From Phytoseiulus persimilis (taxonomy: Eukaryota; Arthropoda; Arachnida; Mesostigmata; Phytoseiidae): a stretch of DNA of 64,000 bases. Position numbers and translations under genes: made by a program. The notes below the pieces were generated by a model, which was given only the letters and a program-made list of their open reading frames with translations, ran no database searches and was not told the DNA's origin. Where the stretch lies: the NCBI GenBank assembly GCA_037576195.1, contig CM075102.1:44264745-44328744 (forward strand), given 5' to 3'. Of the stretch, positions 45,301 to 57,800 are shown piece after piece. How positions within the stretch are numbered: the stretch's first letter is position 1; the number at the start of each line of letters is the position of its first letter.

Positions 45301-45640
45301 GTTTTCTCATACCTCCGTGAAAAATGGTCTGAGTCTGGAAGTCCTACTTGCGGTTGATGGCTGGGTGGATCGCGCATTCTTTTCGTTCGCGTGAATCACT
45401 CAACAATCAAGATCTCATTTTGTAGACCGGCTTTAATGTTGCCATCATAACTTTCCGACTCTCCCGAAAAACTTATCGACAAACTTCTGGAGTCAACCGA
45501 CCAAGCTCGCAAGTGCCAGGCTCGACGCGACGTACGAGGCTGCTCAAACGCGCGGATCAAACACTAGCTCAGGATCTGTAAGGAGGGCGAATGCTCGTTT
45601 CAACCTTGACGCCAAGAGCTGACCTCTTGACAACTCAGCG
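42394..45640. other. intergenic, no gene recognised
   Basis: It contains the likely sDscam 3' UTR. The first clear AATAAA on the plus strand is at 43551-43556, so a 3' UTR of about 1.2 kb is possible. The remaining open frames are short and unlike known proteins. Confidence 0.45.
43551..43556 (+). terminator. candidate polyadenylation signal for sDscam
   Basis: AATAAA lies about 1.16 kb after the stop codon, with no competing gene between. Nearer variant signals cannot be excluded. Confidence 0.3.
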
Positions 45641-45649
45641 TCCGCTCTG

Positions 45650-45962
45650 CATTCGGGCCCGTAACTCCAGAAGGAAGCCGGATCCAAAAAGATCTCCGAT
45701 GGCGAATAGTCCTCAGATTGGTCCAACCCAACCAACTACGGAGCTGCTGGGTTGATCCGTTCTTTTTTTGTCGCCCGAAAATCGAGACAAGTCTTCCCCC
45801 CCTCCCAGGACAAGAAGCTACAGGAACTCGATTTTCGGATGGGAGAAAAGTGGTCGGATCGACCGGGCAGCTCTGTAGTTGGGAATTCAGGACCAATCTG
45901 AGAACTTTTTGCTTCAGAAAATTTCCCGAATACGGCTTCCCCGAAGAGATACGGGGCGAATG
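45650..45962. repeat. 313-bp foldback (palindromic) element
   Basis: Arm A 45650-45786 and arm B 45827-45962 are inverted copies around a 40-bp loop. Shared blocks include CATTCG, GGAAGCCG, CAGATTGGTCC, CCAACTAC, GAGCTGC, GATCCG and CGAAAATCGAG. The arms have diverged by substitutions and small gaps. It resembles a MITE. No target duplication is evident. Confidence 0.75.
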
Positions 45963-46374
45963 AATCGAGCACGCGTTTCGTCAACACAGATCCTGACCTA
46001 GAGATCTGGAGTTGCCGTGCGTTCGAGCAACATCCTATCCCGTTTCGGGCCTGGCACTTCCGAATCCGATCGGTCGACTTCAGGAGTTTGACGATCAGTT
46101 TTGTTCCGTGCAGAATAAATGAATTGGCGAACTCTGCGCCGCTCCACAAAATAAAATTGTTGACCGCTCCATGCGAACAACGGATGAAAATCCTCCATCC
46201 TTCCAGCCGTCGATCGCAAGAAGAAATTCAGAATCGGATCATCTTCCACCGAGTTATGAGCTAAAAAAGAGGAAATGAGAAAGTTCACGACTTACGATAG
46301 CCACCCTATATGCTCAAAATATTTGAACCAGACCGAAAAAAGCTTCCTAAATAAATAGCGGTTCCGTTTGGGCT

Positions 46375-46680
46375 GGATACGCTCGAGCGCTTTCTTACTC
46401 GGTTCTTCCGGACGTTCCGAACAGGATTTGAGGAACGGCGGAAGGACGAAATGACTGCCGAAGATATCGAGGAATTCCGGGGCGAAGTCGCCGAGAGCCT
46501 TTCTGACAACCAGTGAGTCGGGCGGGAGGAAGCTCCTCCTTCACAAGAGGTTGTGCAGCCCGACTCGGAGACGGAAACTCTCTGGGAGAGCTCTCGGAAA
46601 ATTGAAGAGATCGTGGAGTAGCTCCTGGAGCATGATCCGAGTTTAGAGCGGGGCGAAGCAGGGCGTGCTGGACGGTTGTC
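46375..46680 (+). pseudogene. decayed coding sequence, family unknown
   Basis: One plus-strand frame reads LDTLERFLTRFFRTF, GFEERRKDEMTAEDIEEF, EVAESLSDNQ, TGA, then VQPDSETETLWESSRKIEEI, TAG, then LLEHDPSLERGEAG. The charged, helix-like composition looks protein-coding, but two stops interrupt it. It is likely a gag-like or cellular pseudogene. I do not recognise the family. Confidence 0.35.
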
Positions 46681-46959
46681 AAGCTGAAAAGAAGCGAACG
46701 AGGTTGACCAGCTTTCTTGCGAAGCTGGGAGTTGCCACAAAATGGTGAATCGGAGAATCTTCGGGTAGAGCAGTAGAAGGTAGTTGGCGAGCGGGAGAAC
46801 CATCACTTACTTAGGAAAACATCTTCGCCGAGCCTTCAGTCTGAAAGTAGGAATTCGAGCCGACGTTCACTGAAACGGGGCTGGTGCACATGATTACGAC
46901 ACCCCACAATGTACCTCCCCCTCACCTCGTTTCACTGTAGCATGAGAGTACGCGTCCTC

Positions 46960-47960
46960 AAGAGAGTTCTTAGGAATCTGTGAGTCCCAAGAACGCACGA
47001 TTAGGGAAAACGCGGCGTTTCATGCTCTCCACGAGTTTTTCGAGGACGTTCGACTCCAGGTTGAGCCACGCGCTTTCGATTGCCCCTTTCAGCTGTTCAA
47101 CGATGTCATACTGCTTGTTCTCAGCTTAATCTCGGCGCACCATGATTGCACACAGGTTATCCATGGGTTTGGGGTCAGGCGAACGCGCGGCCCAATTCAG
47201 GACAGCGATGCTCTCTGCGCGAAACCAGGCTGACGTCTGGCTGCTCGTGTGGATCCGCGCGTTTTCTCGTTCGAATGCCCAGTCTTCGTCTTGGGAACGG
47301 GTCAGGGAAGATGATCTGTTTTTCAAGATCGTGATGTGATCGGCTCTCTTTGATAACCTTGAGACCAAGTGCAGTTTCGAATGCAGTTTTCCCACCCGAT
47401 TGAACGCCTCGCATTCTATGAAGGAGCCACCGCTGGAATTCCGCTCGGGAGAAACGACCACGTCGTTCCGCAGATCACTCCGATAGCTCGCAAAGCCAGC
47501 CGGTGCGTCCGAGTCAAACTTCTCTTCATCAGAAAATATGACCTGAGAATCGAACATTGACTCAGAAGTCTACCGGGACGCACTGACCCGACTCGTCCGC
47601 ACTTTCTCTCAGCAGATTCAGCGTTCTCCAGTCTCTATCCATGTTTTCTCTCCCTGATGTCACTCCGACCTCGACGTGTTCCTTCTTGAGGCGCGGAACA
47701 GTCTGTATCCTAGCTCTTCCGAGCGCAAGAGAAGCCGAAATCTAGCGCCAGACGGTCCATCTTGACACCTTGAGATCCAGGACCACCCCCAACTTCTGGC
47801 AACTGAGGCTACTGGGAGCAGCGGCGCCGATCACTATCCGACGTCGATTCTCTTCGGACAACTTTGACTTCCGTTTTCCTTGCCGCTTCGATCCGCGAGC
47901 TTGCGGATCTTGCAAGAGAGCCCGCACCTCGTCCTACCGATTTTTTCTGCAAAGGCCTTC
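46960..47960 (-). mobile_element. degenerate Tc1/mariner transposase copy
   Basis: The minus-strand frames read, in order: an HTH-like SEENRRRIVIGAAAP...SRWTVWR (near 47850), QVIFSDEEKFDSDAPAGF, GGSFIECEAF, DEDWAFERENARIHTSSQT, SIAVLNWAARSPDPKPMDNL, and a tail YDIVEQLKGAIESAWLNLE. This follows Tc1/Tc3 transposases block by block. The N-terminal part needs frame changes and contains stops. The second catalytic Asp (usual QDNAxxH) is now RENARIH, and the third acidic position (PIEN) reads PMDN. It is inactive. Terminal inverted repeats were not located. Confidence 0.85.
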
Positions 47961-47979
47961 AGACCAGCTTCGCTAGAAG

Positions 47980-50200
47980 CACTAATTACGTGTTGTCCTT
48001 GGCCAATGATATTTTCCTCAATCAGTCATCGTTTGCCTTCCTGTCAGCCTTTTCCTCGGGACTCTCCAAATCCACGATCCTGCACACGGGTCGCGGGCGG
48101 AAACATGTTTGACCGGACTCATCGTGTCTCCCCATCATTTTTTTGACGCCGCGCGAGGACTCACAGTACGAAGACACTGATGCGCGGTTTGCTTGAATGA
48201 GCACAGATACTAATCAACTCGATGCCATCCGACTCGATCGCTCCCAGACTGCGCCGATTTTCCTCCGAGAACAAATTTCTCCGAGGAAGCAGCTCGCGTT
48301 CCAAGCTGGAAGATCGAGCGAGAAGTTCTTAACGGCTTTTGGCTCTCCCGGTCGATTTCAATATCAGCATGAATATCCAATAAGTCTCACCAATCCATGT
48401 CTCATGTGACTTAAGCATTGCTCGGCCGCTATTTTTCATGCTGGTGGCGACTCCAACGCCAATGTTGCCGCAGCGCTCTGAAACCCCCGAGACCGGAGGG
48501 AGGCGGAGCTTCCGCGTAGGCGGTTCGTTTGACTGGGCGGGACCCTCCCACACTTGATTGCTAGGAATGGAGGTTCGCGCACCCACGGCACACACAGCAC
48601 TCTAACAATCAGTCGGCTCACATCGGTGCTTGTTTGAGATTGCTGACTTATTGCCAAGTTCGTCAATATAATTACATCAGTGTCGAGCAGTTAATTATCG
48701 AACTGGACTACCAGCCGCGCACCGAAACGATCGGAAAGGAGTCGCCGGAAGAACTCACGAAGAAACGTGCTTGAACTTCGACAAGCTGGAGCTTCGATTC
48801 AGGAGTGTTGCAGAGAATTAGCAGCTAGAGCGGAAGCGAGCGAGCGCCCGGAGGAGACGGTGGTGTTGCACTCTGTTCTGGATGAAGTCGCGATGGTTCT
48901 AGCGTTTGGTTCGACCAGCTGCAGCGAGTTCCTCAAAGGCCGCGAGGAAGACTCATTTCAAGGAGATCTCAGAGACGGTGAGTTTCGGTTGGAATTGGGA
49001 GCAGCTTTCGGCTCTGAAACCTCTTCGTCGACTCTCCATCGTTGTTAGTTTCGTGCCGCGGGAGTAGCGTGCTTTTTGACGATCGGCCGGGGTAGAGCTC
49101 GGAGACAGAAGTTCTAGCGCGCGAATATTGGAGAGCGTGTAGGGTTCGGTGGCCTATCTATTTCCCTTGTTTCTCGCACTGATCCCGATTCTTCCCATGC
49201 GTTGAGCGGTCTGGGAGAATCTAGAACGGAAAGATTTCGGAGTTTTGAAGTAAAGTTTATCTTGCGGATAGCCTGCAGGCAGTCAATCTCTACGACAGCC
49301 TCACCTGACCGGGATCGGAGCTCATCGGGACCACCCGTGCTCTGTGCAAATATGGTCAAGCCAATTCGGGATCTGACCCGAGCTCAGAGACCACACCGCG
49401 CGCAATCGTCACACCGCCCGTGTGCCCTTTAGCCATCGTCTCTCTAGCATGGCGTGATACACTCTTCTGCTCATTTTATGGCTCAAATCATGGTGATGAA
49501 CTTCCCGAGCAGTTCATCGTCCAACTGAAAGGGCAATATTGTTTGGTTGCTGCAAAATTCGGACTGCGGTCTTAGAGGTCACAAACAGGTGATCGATATT
49601 TCCTCATAACTGGGAATCAACTCTAATAGAGCTCAAAAGACTTCCTCTTGAAATCGGTTCAATGCCTTCGGAGTATCTGGAAGATCCAGGCGTTTTTCTT
49701 GTACGAAGAACAGAATGAGAGCCTGAATCCGGTGGACGAACGGGCGATATTCTCTTTCCGAACCCTTCGTGCAGATCCGAATAACCTCTTTGGAGCATCG
49801 GTGAATCCAGGAATTACCAACGGAGGTCGGAGGAGCGGTTTTGCTCGCGTGGAAATTCGGACCCGTTTTCGTCATGGAATTTCCGGCGCGGGAAATCAGA
49901 GGGGAACGATGGCTCGATACACCACCGCGTTGAACCGATAGTAGTTTTAAGTTAGGTGGGCAACCGTTAAAGTTACTCCGCAACATGTGCGCACTGTTTT
50001 TTGGGCATGAACCTGTGAACACGCCTCGAGCGTGGTTGCGAAGGAGCGGCATTGTGCTTCTTGCTCTGCGTTCGCCACGAATGGTTCGAGCCAAATGACG
50101 AGCCCCAAACGGGTTTCGGGAATACAGCTGGATGAGGTCGAACTTTTTCCCACAATCGGATGGAAAGGTTATGATGGTGGAAAGTTGACTATTGGCTATT
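47980..50200. other. intergenic, no gene recognised
   Basis: Several open frames of 60-150 codons overlap on both strands (for example 49633-50094 minus). None has family resemblance, a good start context or splice partners. Confidence 0.45.
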
Positions 50201-51055
50201 TTATGGCTCGGCCGGCAGTTTTCTCGCCAGATTCGACTCGTTCCAGAGCCTGTTCAAGTTGCTCTTTCGAGAGTTTATATGACAGCCACTATAAAGAAAC
50301 AATGTGTGTCCCCTTCTGTTTGTGTGTATTTTGCATCGATGGCGTTCGACGAGCACATCACAAATTTCGTTGAACGATCTTTCGACGAGTACGACAAGTT
50401 CCGAGAATGTTTTCCTCTTCGGTGGGCATTCACATCTTCTTCGTCCTTTTTTCTCGCTCCACTCGGACCCGTTTATTCCAACAGCCGTATACTGTCGACT
50501 CTCCAGATGAACAGAGCTCGCTATCCAATAAACAACAGCAACAACGAGCTCCAGTCGGAGTGAATTTAGAGATTTAGGGGGCCCAGGGTGATAATTTGTG
50601 TTGGTCCGTTTCTGTTTGTCCGTCCCGTCAATAGTGTTTGATATCTCTTCGACCGTGCTCATTAAGGAACGCTCTTCGGATCGCCATTCCAGTGCAGGCT
50701 GTCCGCGAATAAACACATGACAAACAGAACGTTTTGGAGAACGACCTTGTCGCCCTGCACGGGCAGTTCTCCGTCGGAGGGCTCCGAAGCACGCTGATCG
50801 ACTCGCTGGGCGGACATTAGCCGTGAAACAATGCATTGATTCGATGATCTTTTCCACTTTGAGGCCCTCTCGGCTACTCCTCGACGAACCATCATTTGGG
50901 GGAAGACAACAAAACTGGGATATGCTAACGAGGCCTCCGAGAATCATCAAGAACAGGCAATAGACCGCGAGCATCAGTAAACAGTCTGAATTCGATATGA
51001 GCGATGTTACACGACCTCTGTTTGGCTCTTGCGACCCTTGAGTAGCGTGATTCAT
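50201..51055 (-). CDS. open frame of 284 codons, uncertain
   Basis: The longest frame between sDscam and sim. It has one hydrophobic run near residues 27-45 (CLLMLAVYCLFLMILGGLV) and basic, cysteine-containing stretches, but no domain I know. The ATG has a poor context and directly follows an in-frame TGA, and I find no polyadenylation signal close after the stop. It could be a small membrane protein or a chance frame. Confidence 0.25.
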   Translation of the reverse strand: MNHATQGSQEPNRGRVTSLISNSDCLLMLAVYCLFLMILGGLVSISQFCCLPPNDGSSRSSREGLKVEKIIESMHCFTANVRPASRSACFGALRRRTARAGRQGRSPKRSVCHVFIRGQPALEWRSEERSLMSTVEEISNTIDGTDKQKRTNTNYHPGPPKSLNSLRLELVVAVVYWIASSVHLESRQYTAVGINGSEWSEKKGRRRCECPPKRKTFSELVVLVERSFNEICDVLVERHRCKIHTNRRGHTLFLYSGCHINSRKSNLNRLWNESNLARKLPAEP

Positions 51056-51883
51056 TCAATCGTCGAAGTTGGTCGTTGAGTCGATACGAGTCCCCTTTTT
51101 GGAGTCAGTGACTCGCGAAGTTTCATTTGACGTTCTGTTCTGCATCTACGCAGCGAGATCATTGCAGGACAGGGTCCATGTCAGGGGGCTCGTCACTGAC
51201 ATTCCCTGGAGAACACCGGAGTCGAGCGCTCGAATACAGTACAACCTCGATTATTTGAACCTCGATGATTTCAACCCTCGATCCTAACAATGTTTTTCCG
51301 CATCGATTGGCTGAAATAGTCGAGGTTGTCCAGTATCGTATTCCGATGACATCACGAGCGCTTTCGGAATCAACGAGTGAATCACCCATCGAGGTCGAGT
51401 CGTTTGCCCTAGAGCTCTATGGGGGCAAGAGCGGCGATCGGCTTCGGAACGAAAACTCGGGAAGAGTCCGCACCCCACCTCCCTGGTGAGGCTCGGAACT
51501 CACCGTCGAAGATGTTGGACTTTCCTATCTCTCACTAGCACACTCCTGCTTAGAAAATGTTTGCGTATCGCAGTTATGCGGCCGCACGTTCCTCTGCTAA
51601 AGACGCCGGCGCCTCTCGCTCTATTGCTCGCAGGCATTCGACTTCTGTTCCGATCGTAAGCGCTCGCCTAGGGTAGATGTTCTAGGGTTTCGTGCCTGCA
51701 GGATCACCAGACGCTTAACGCTTCAGACGTGAGACGACGTTCCCACGGACACTGGAGAGCGATCTAGACCAACTCTTACATAACCAAGAAGGCTCGATTT
51801 CAGAACGCGACGACAACAGTTCCTCGTCGTCCCCACTCTCGTATTCGGTGACATCTTCGCCCGTTTGTGGAAGGTATTCGAAA
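51056..51883. other. upstream region of sim
   Basis: No gene is recognised. It must hold the sim promoter and 5' UTR if the first coding exon at 51884 is also near the transcript start. No TATA box stands out. Confidence 0.4.
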
Positions 51884-54800
51884 ATGAAGGAGAAATCGAA
51901 AAACGCCGCGCGCTCCCGCCGTGAAAAAGAGAACGCCGAATTTGTAGAACTCGCAAAACTTCTACCGCTCCCTCAAGCGATCACAACGCAACTCGATAAG
52001 GCGTCTGTCATTCGCCTGACGACATCCTATCTGAAGATGCGAGCTGTATTTCCTGATGGTGAGTTCCTTTCGGAAGTTTGGTCTTTCTTCTAGCCGTCGT
52101 CGCTCGGGCCTCACGTGCCACAAAGCGGGAGACCTCGGAGCGCAGGATTTTCGCAGGAGCACAGTCGAGTGAAGTTAGCTAATGCAAGGCTTGTACATCG
52201 AACAAGGACGTGTTGTCCCCATGTGTTTGCTGTGACTATCTCTCTCGTTCACACTCGCCAAAGACAAACCCCAAGAGCAAAGAGCGTGGTTCTCCGCGGA
52301 TTATCCGCGGCGGAGACTGATTGATGGTGGTTTTGTCAATAACCGAGCGCCAACGGAGTCCGACATAACTTCAAGTCAGCCGTGGCTCTGGGCATTCTTT
52401 CGTTCCATGGAACGTGGAACTGAGCCTTTTCCAGTTGAGGGCTGGCTGTTGGAAGCTGAACCCCTTGTTGGTTGTCGATGAGTCCTCACTCGGTTCGGAG
52501 CTCAAGCTCCAGCCGCATCGATGCAGCCACTGGAATCAACAGAAGTGTCGTGGAGAGCTCTCGTTGTTGGAACTTCATGCTTGAGTAAACCGCTACGGGT
52601 CCACCCACGTCAGCGGAGGTGGGGCCAAGGATTTCGGGATTTCAATTTTACGAGGCGTTCGATGTCTGGAGCTTAAAGCGGCCGAAATTATCAATCATTG
52701 TCTTGTACGGGTCCTCTTCAAACAGAACAGCAGAATCAGTCACGGCACCTCGCGGTCGCCGAGAACTCGATCTGGGATGTCACCGGTCGTTCTCCCCCTC
52801 TCTCGTTCTCGTTCTCTGCGACTGACTCTGGCTCGAGAAGTCCACGGGATAGATCGAGAGAAAGAGAGAGAGAGTAATGGCTCCATGAAATGCGATGTCT
52901 CCAAGCCGAGACCAAATACAGCTGCCAAGGCTCCTGTTCAGGTCCTCTCCGACATACAACACTTTGAGCGACGAGGATTAGGCAACAAGCGACTCGGAGA
53001 GAAACAAATAGAGTGGGCGAAAGGCTACGTTAAGAGATTTTTGCCCATTTCACACTTGGCCGTGCCACGAACCGACGGTGAACGACTCACAGTGCGTGTG
53101 AAACGCGGACCCGATCTCACCAGCGCACCCAGGTAGCGATCGGCTGACGACACTTTTTTGTCCCCAACGATACAGACGCAGAGAAGCCCGTGCTCGGCTG
53201 CGGGGCTTCCGAGATTGGAGGGGAGAATCATCGATGAAAAGATGAGAAAGCTACGCCCTATTCGAAGCTGAGCGCTAAGGCTCCTGATTGTACGGCCTAT
53301 GACACAAATTACTCAATGATTCGGGGGCTCAATGGAGTCGGACTCGAAAGAGCTCTGATTGGAGCTCATGGGTTCACTCGTTTTCTGCTCTGGACTAGGC
53401 TGGAGCAGATTGTCGACGAACGTCGAATGAGTCGCGATTGCTCGGAACTTTCCAAATAAAATTGTTTGATCCCGAACTCGACGTCTGAGGCTCCATGAGA
53501 ACTTCATACTCCGTACTAGAGCCTCGGATATGTATTCAGAGAACTGGAGGAACTGAGGGAAATTCGTCGAGTTTGTGGTCTCTGAGCGACTTCAGAGAAT
53601 CAGTCCTTTCATCGGAACGAGCCTATAGGCAGCTTGACTGCGGGCCAAGCTGCCTGTCCGCCAGCTTCTCAACCCGCATGAGAGGAGTTGTTATCGGGAA
53701 GCATGCTCGTTTTCCCCACCTCATTGTGAGCCAACAAGTACCGTCTGCTCGCAAGACCGTGTTTTGTCACGTTCCACTACTTTTCAAGTCGCCCCCGATT
53801 TGTACCCACCGCGGTCCTTCCTCTCATCTGCGCGCTCTTCACCCAACCGCTTTGTCTTGCTTTCGTTCCTCTTCGGAACTCGCAGGACTCGCTCGCGATA
53901 TCCGTTCGCTCATTACGATAGATCTGGCAAAAGCCAGTTGTTCACCGGCGATCGAAAAACTGGAAATGTGTCCCGGGAGCAGCTTTGTCAAACAACTTCA
54001 GTTCGGTCGGAGACAAAATAGGCGTCTTCCACTTCCACTGGTTCCGCTATTCGTTTCTCATTATCGTCGGGGCTATTCGTGGATGGAGCGCGAAAATAAC
54101 GGCTATGATTCCACGACGCATCTGGCAGCTTGATCACTCTCCAATCAGCTCTTTCAAAGATCTCCCGTTCCAAAAATTTGTTTTCACGTTTCTGTCTCCG
54201 GTTCTTGAAGTCGGAAATTGGACGTCTACCAATTTCCCCGCAAATTATGGTGTTCCCTGCGATTCCCGAGACGGAGTCCTCGTGAAGGGAATCGCGAGAA
54301 TACCCGACTGGATGTAGGACGTTCTCGTGTCCTACATCGAAACTAGCTCTTCCTTAAGCAGAAGTCTACCCTTGGAACTGCCTGATTTTCGTGCTTTTCG
54401 GGAACCGAATCCCTACCAGAAACATCGGATGGACCCGAGCCCAGCGGAAGTATCGCTGATGAGCGAACGAACCCCAATTTGTCGTGTCTCAGTTCTGCGT
54501 TGCTCGGCAGCCCACCTCTGAAAATCCTGATGAATCGAGAACTTGGGTCCAATCCTGAGCTTTTTTAAGCACGGGGGATGTGACCGAACTTATTTTGATA
54601 AGTTGAGCGGTGAGTCGAGTGCCAGAACGATTGTTTCGGGTGGCAAGGGATGCTCGCATTCGTTGTGGCCCATTGATACAGTATACCTTCAGGTGCGACG
54701 CGGTGTCTCTCCTCCCGCAGTTGCCGGACTCGATCGCCTCTTGAACGAGCGAACTACCAAGCAATATTGTTTCTTGTGGCTCGAATGCTGCACCCAAATA

Positions 54801-57800
54801 CCGAGTGTCCATGGCGAATCCGGGCAGCACGGCGGACGGAAGCTGATGGTTGGCGAAAGTGGTTTCGTTTGTAAAGGTTTGACGAACCGATTCGTTGTGC
54901 CTGACGACCTACTCGCTACCACGATTCTTCAAAAAACTCATCCACTCTACTCACTTTCAAGGCATCAGATTGTTGATTTAACTGCCCCGAAAACTGCCGC
55001 CGCGGCTCAAGCCGGCGCTGTCGATCTCGTTCTCGAGGCACTCCGAACAGCAGTGAATAACTCTGCCTTCAACAGACCATAAATCTAAGGCGGAAAGTTG
55101 AGCGATTCAATCGGTGGGCCTGCCACTCTGAAGCCCGGAAGTTTTCCACGAATGTTGGATAAGCGAAAACAATCGTTCGCTCCCGGAAAAAAACAGGTGG
55201 AGAACTATTCGGCCGCGACCAAGATCGGCCCTTCTTGAACCTGCCAGCGTAACAGAGTGCGAGCTCTCATCACTCATATTCTGAGGATTTCTCATCGATT
55301 GGACCGATTGTTCCGAACGGCTCCGCGAATGGATTTCTCAGCGCTGAGCGTCGGGTTTCGCGGTGTATTGAAGTCGACTCCATTTGAGAATTCCTCGAAT
55401 AACAGGGACACGCACCCTTCGCAACAGATTGCCGTTGCCTTTCATTCTTTGTAAACAGATAAATTCTCAGGGCTTTTATCATCATCAGCATAGGCATCAT
55501 CGAAAGCGAAGAGGATCATCCTCTCGGCGCAGGGAGTTAGGTAGAGGTTGTAAAATTCTCGGAATCAGCGAGAGCTCTGCCGCACACCCTCGAGTCATCC
55601 TCGGATGGGAGTTGAAAATTTAAATTACGCATTGTTTGAAGATCTGTCCCGCCACCTGCCGACTTATGATCGCACACGTTTACGATTCCAGCAGTATTTT
55701 CGGAGGAAGTACTCGAAGTCCGGAGATACACGCGGACTTGCAGCGGGTGCTTCGTGTGTTTCTTGACCGATCCCACTCTTTCGCGTCGGATTTTTCTGCT
55801 CATCCAACCGCGGACGAGACTCCGCCGCTCTTCAGGAATGAGTTGTTCTCGAGAGGAGACGAGAATTCTTTCCCATGCCATCGCACACTAGGAGAACGAG
55901 GGGGGCCGGCGATCTCTCAGCATGCACTTCAGTGTCCGTGTGTGAGCCCTTGCAACAGGCTCTCGAGAGACTCGCCTCCGCTTCACGAGGTAATTATTTC
56001 CTCGTGAAAAAAGTCAACAGCTTCATTAGGAACAATATCGTCTCCCAGGACTCGATTTAGGGACAGTGGAAAAGTGAGGCTGGAAGCGGCTGCCGTGACT
56101 TTCACCTCGCCGGCCTATCGAAATCTATCTCGAAGAGGCTCCAGATCCGGGTCCCACTTGTGAACAGATTTAGGACTCGTCGGCCTGATGTAATCGACGA
56201 GGACGCACCGTCTGGTCGATAGGGAATATCCATGAGCGGGATGAGCAGAAGAAGTGCATAAATCTTGGTAGAGATAGCTCCCACATATGAGGCATATGGT
56301 GAGTTTCGCCGGCTCTGCACCGCCGCTCCCCACCCCCTCGTTGGACGGGTCGCTATGGTCGCGTGGCTGGCTCCCGGCGAAAAGAACTCCTGTTGATTTC
56401 CCCGATGATGACTTCATAATTGGGGGTGAGCTGGAACGGGCAAAATCACAGTTCCCACAAGAGACAACTGTCCGGGGTGTCTCCGACCATGGTTCCAATA
56501 GTTTTCTCGGGAGCCTCGCCTCGCGCGGTGTGCTGGTTCCCGAATTCCCAGGTTCGCATCTCGGAGCGTCTCTGAAATCTCCGTCTCGTTCCGAAGATCT
56601 TCCGGGCTCTCTCGAGCGGTTCTCCAGCAGAGTGCGCCGAGAGTTTGGTGCTCCATCATTATCAATTTAGCAATCGAGCTCGAATCAGTCTCCCGTTAAT
56701 GAGAACAACTTACTCTCACTTACTGGTGCTGATCCGGACCATCCGGCCACATGTTCATTGGTGTCGGATTTCTGTCGAAATAGACACTCTCTGAAACAGA
56801 TGGGCTTTGCATACATTCTCATGGTGACGGCTCGGAAAGTGTTCGATATTTTACATGCTGCTACTTGAGGCGGTTTCCCATCATGTTTATTCAAAAGGCT
56901 CCCCAAGAGACCAGTGTTATGGATCGCATTCTGATCAGAATTATCCATCCCATCTCCATCATAGGTGGGATTCTGGGAAAAAGCAATCTCCCTCCAGTTG
57001 AGTAAGGTCTTCCGATGCTCGAAGACCGTTGCTGGAAGGAAGCTCGAGCAATAGATGCAAACCCTTGGCAACTCGTGATCGATTCCGACATCCACGGAGA
57101 TCTTGCGTAGGAAGAGACGGAACATACAGAGTTCTCTCCTGCATGCGCCCGAGAGAACGGCCGCCATTGGAATGATCCTCGAGCTGGAAGCATCAGATAC
57201 GGCAGTGTCCATCCAAGTGGGACAAATCTTAGTCGGCAACGCGAACCAAGTCCCGCCGGCTGAGTTCCATCTGTCCGTGCTCCGACAGGAAAGCTCCGCA
57301 GGAATCTGAGCGAGGTTTTTCTTCTCCGAGTTCGTGCCATCGCGAAGAATCTCCTGCGCAGAGAAACCTGAACGCAGAAGTTCAGAGAATGGAAGATCTG
57401 CTCATTGCATGTGAGACTTGGGGATCGATTTACGGGCCACTTCATCCCGGTGCGGGGATTCAGAGGATTGTGGGTGCAGCCAGTTAGTGGCCGTCGGCTG
57501 GTTCGTTTGTCCGTTCGTCGGTTTCTTTGGGCGCGATGGTGGTGCGGATGCCGCCTCGGCCGCTGCTTATGCTTCGCCTCCCTTTCGCTCGAGCACGTTG
57601 CCCCGGAGCAGAGGGACCTCCAATTTACGGTGAGACGACTTGCTCCAACAAAAGAGTTTGAACTATGATGCGAAACTAAGTTTCTAAATAATATTTTTCA
57701 TTTTCTCCGTTGTCGCGGTTGGCATTCTTGTCTTCCCCGAGGCTTCGAGCGTCGGCCACCGGCGAAAATATGATTTAAGTTCCAGATGGTAGCTGGTGTT

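Noticed and set aside
53627-53655. MicroRNA-like hairpin in the sim intron
   Set aside because: The stem is only 10 bp with a 9-nt loop, much too short for a precursor.
53495-54133. 212-codon open frame as a nested gene in the sim intron
   Set aside because: Composition is unlike the real genes here and there is no family resemblance or supporting signal.
56738-56757. Cassette core copy GGCCACATGTTC in the sim intron
   Set aside because: Only the CCACATGT part matches. The GGCGCC core is absent, so it is likely chance.
56685-57445. Coding gene on the minus strand inside the sim intron
   Set aside because: Two overlapping open frames of 184 codons compete in different frames. Neither resembles a protein family or has clear start and splice signals.
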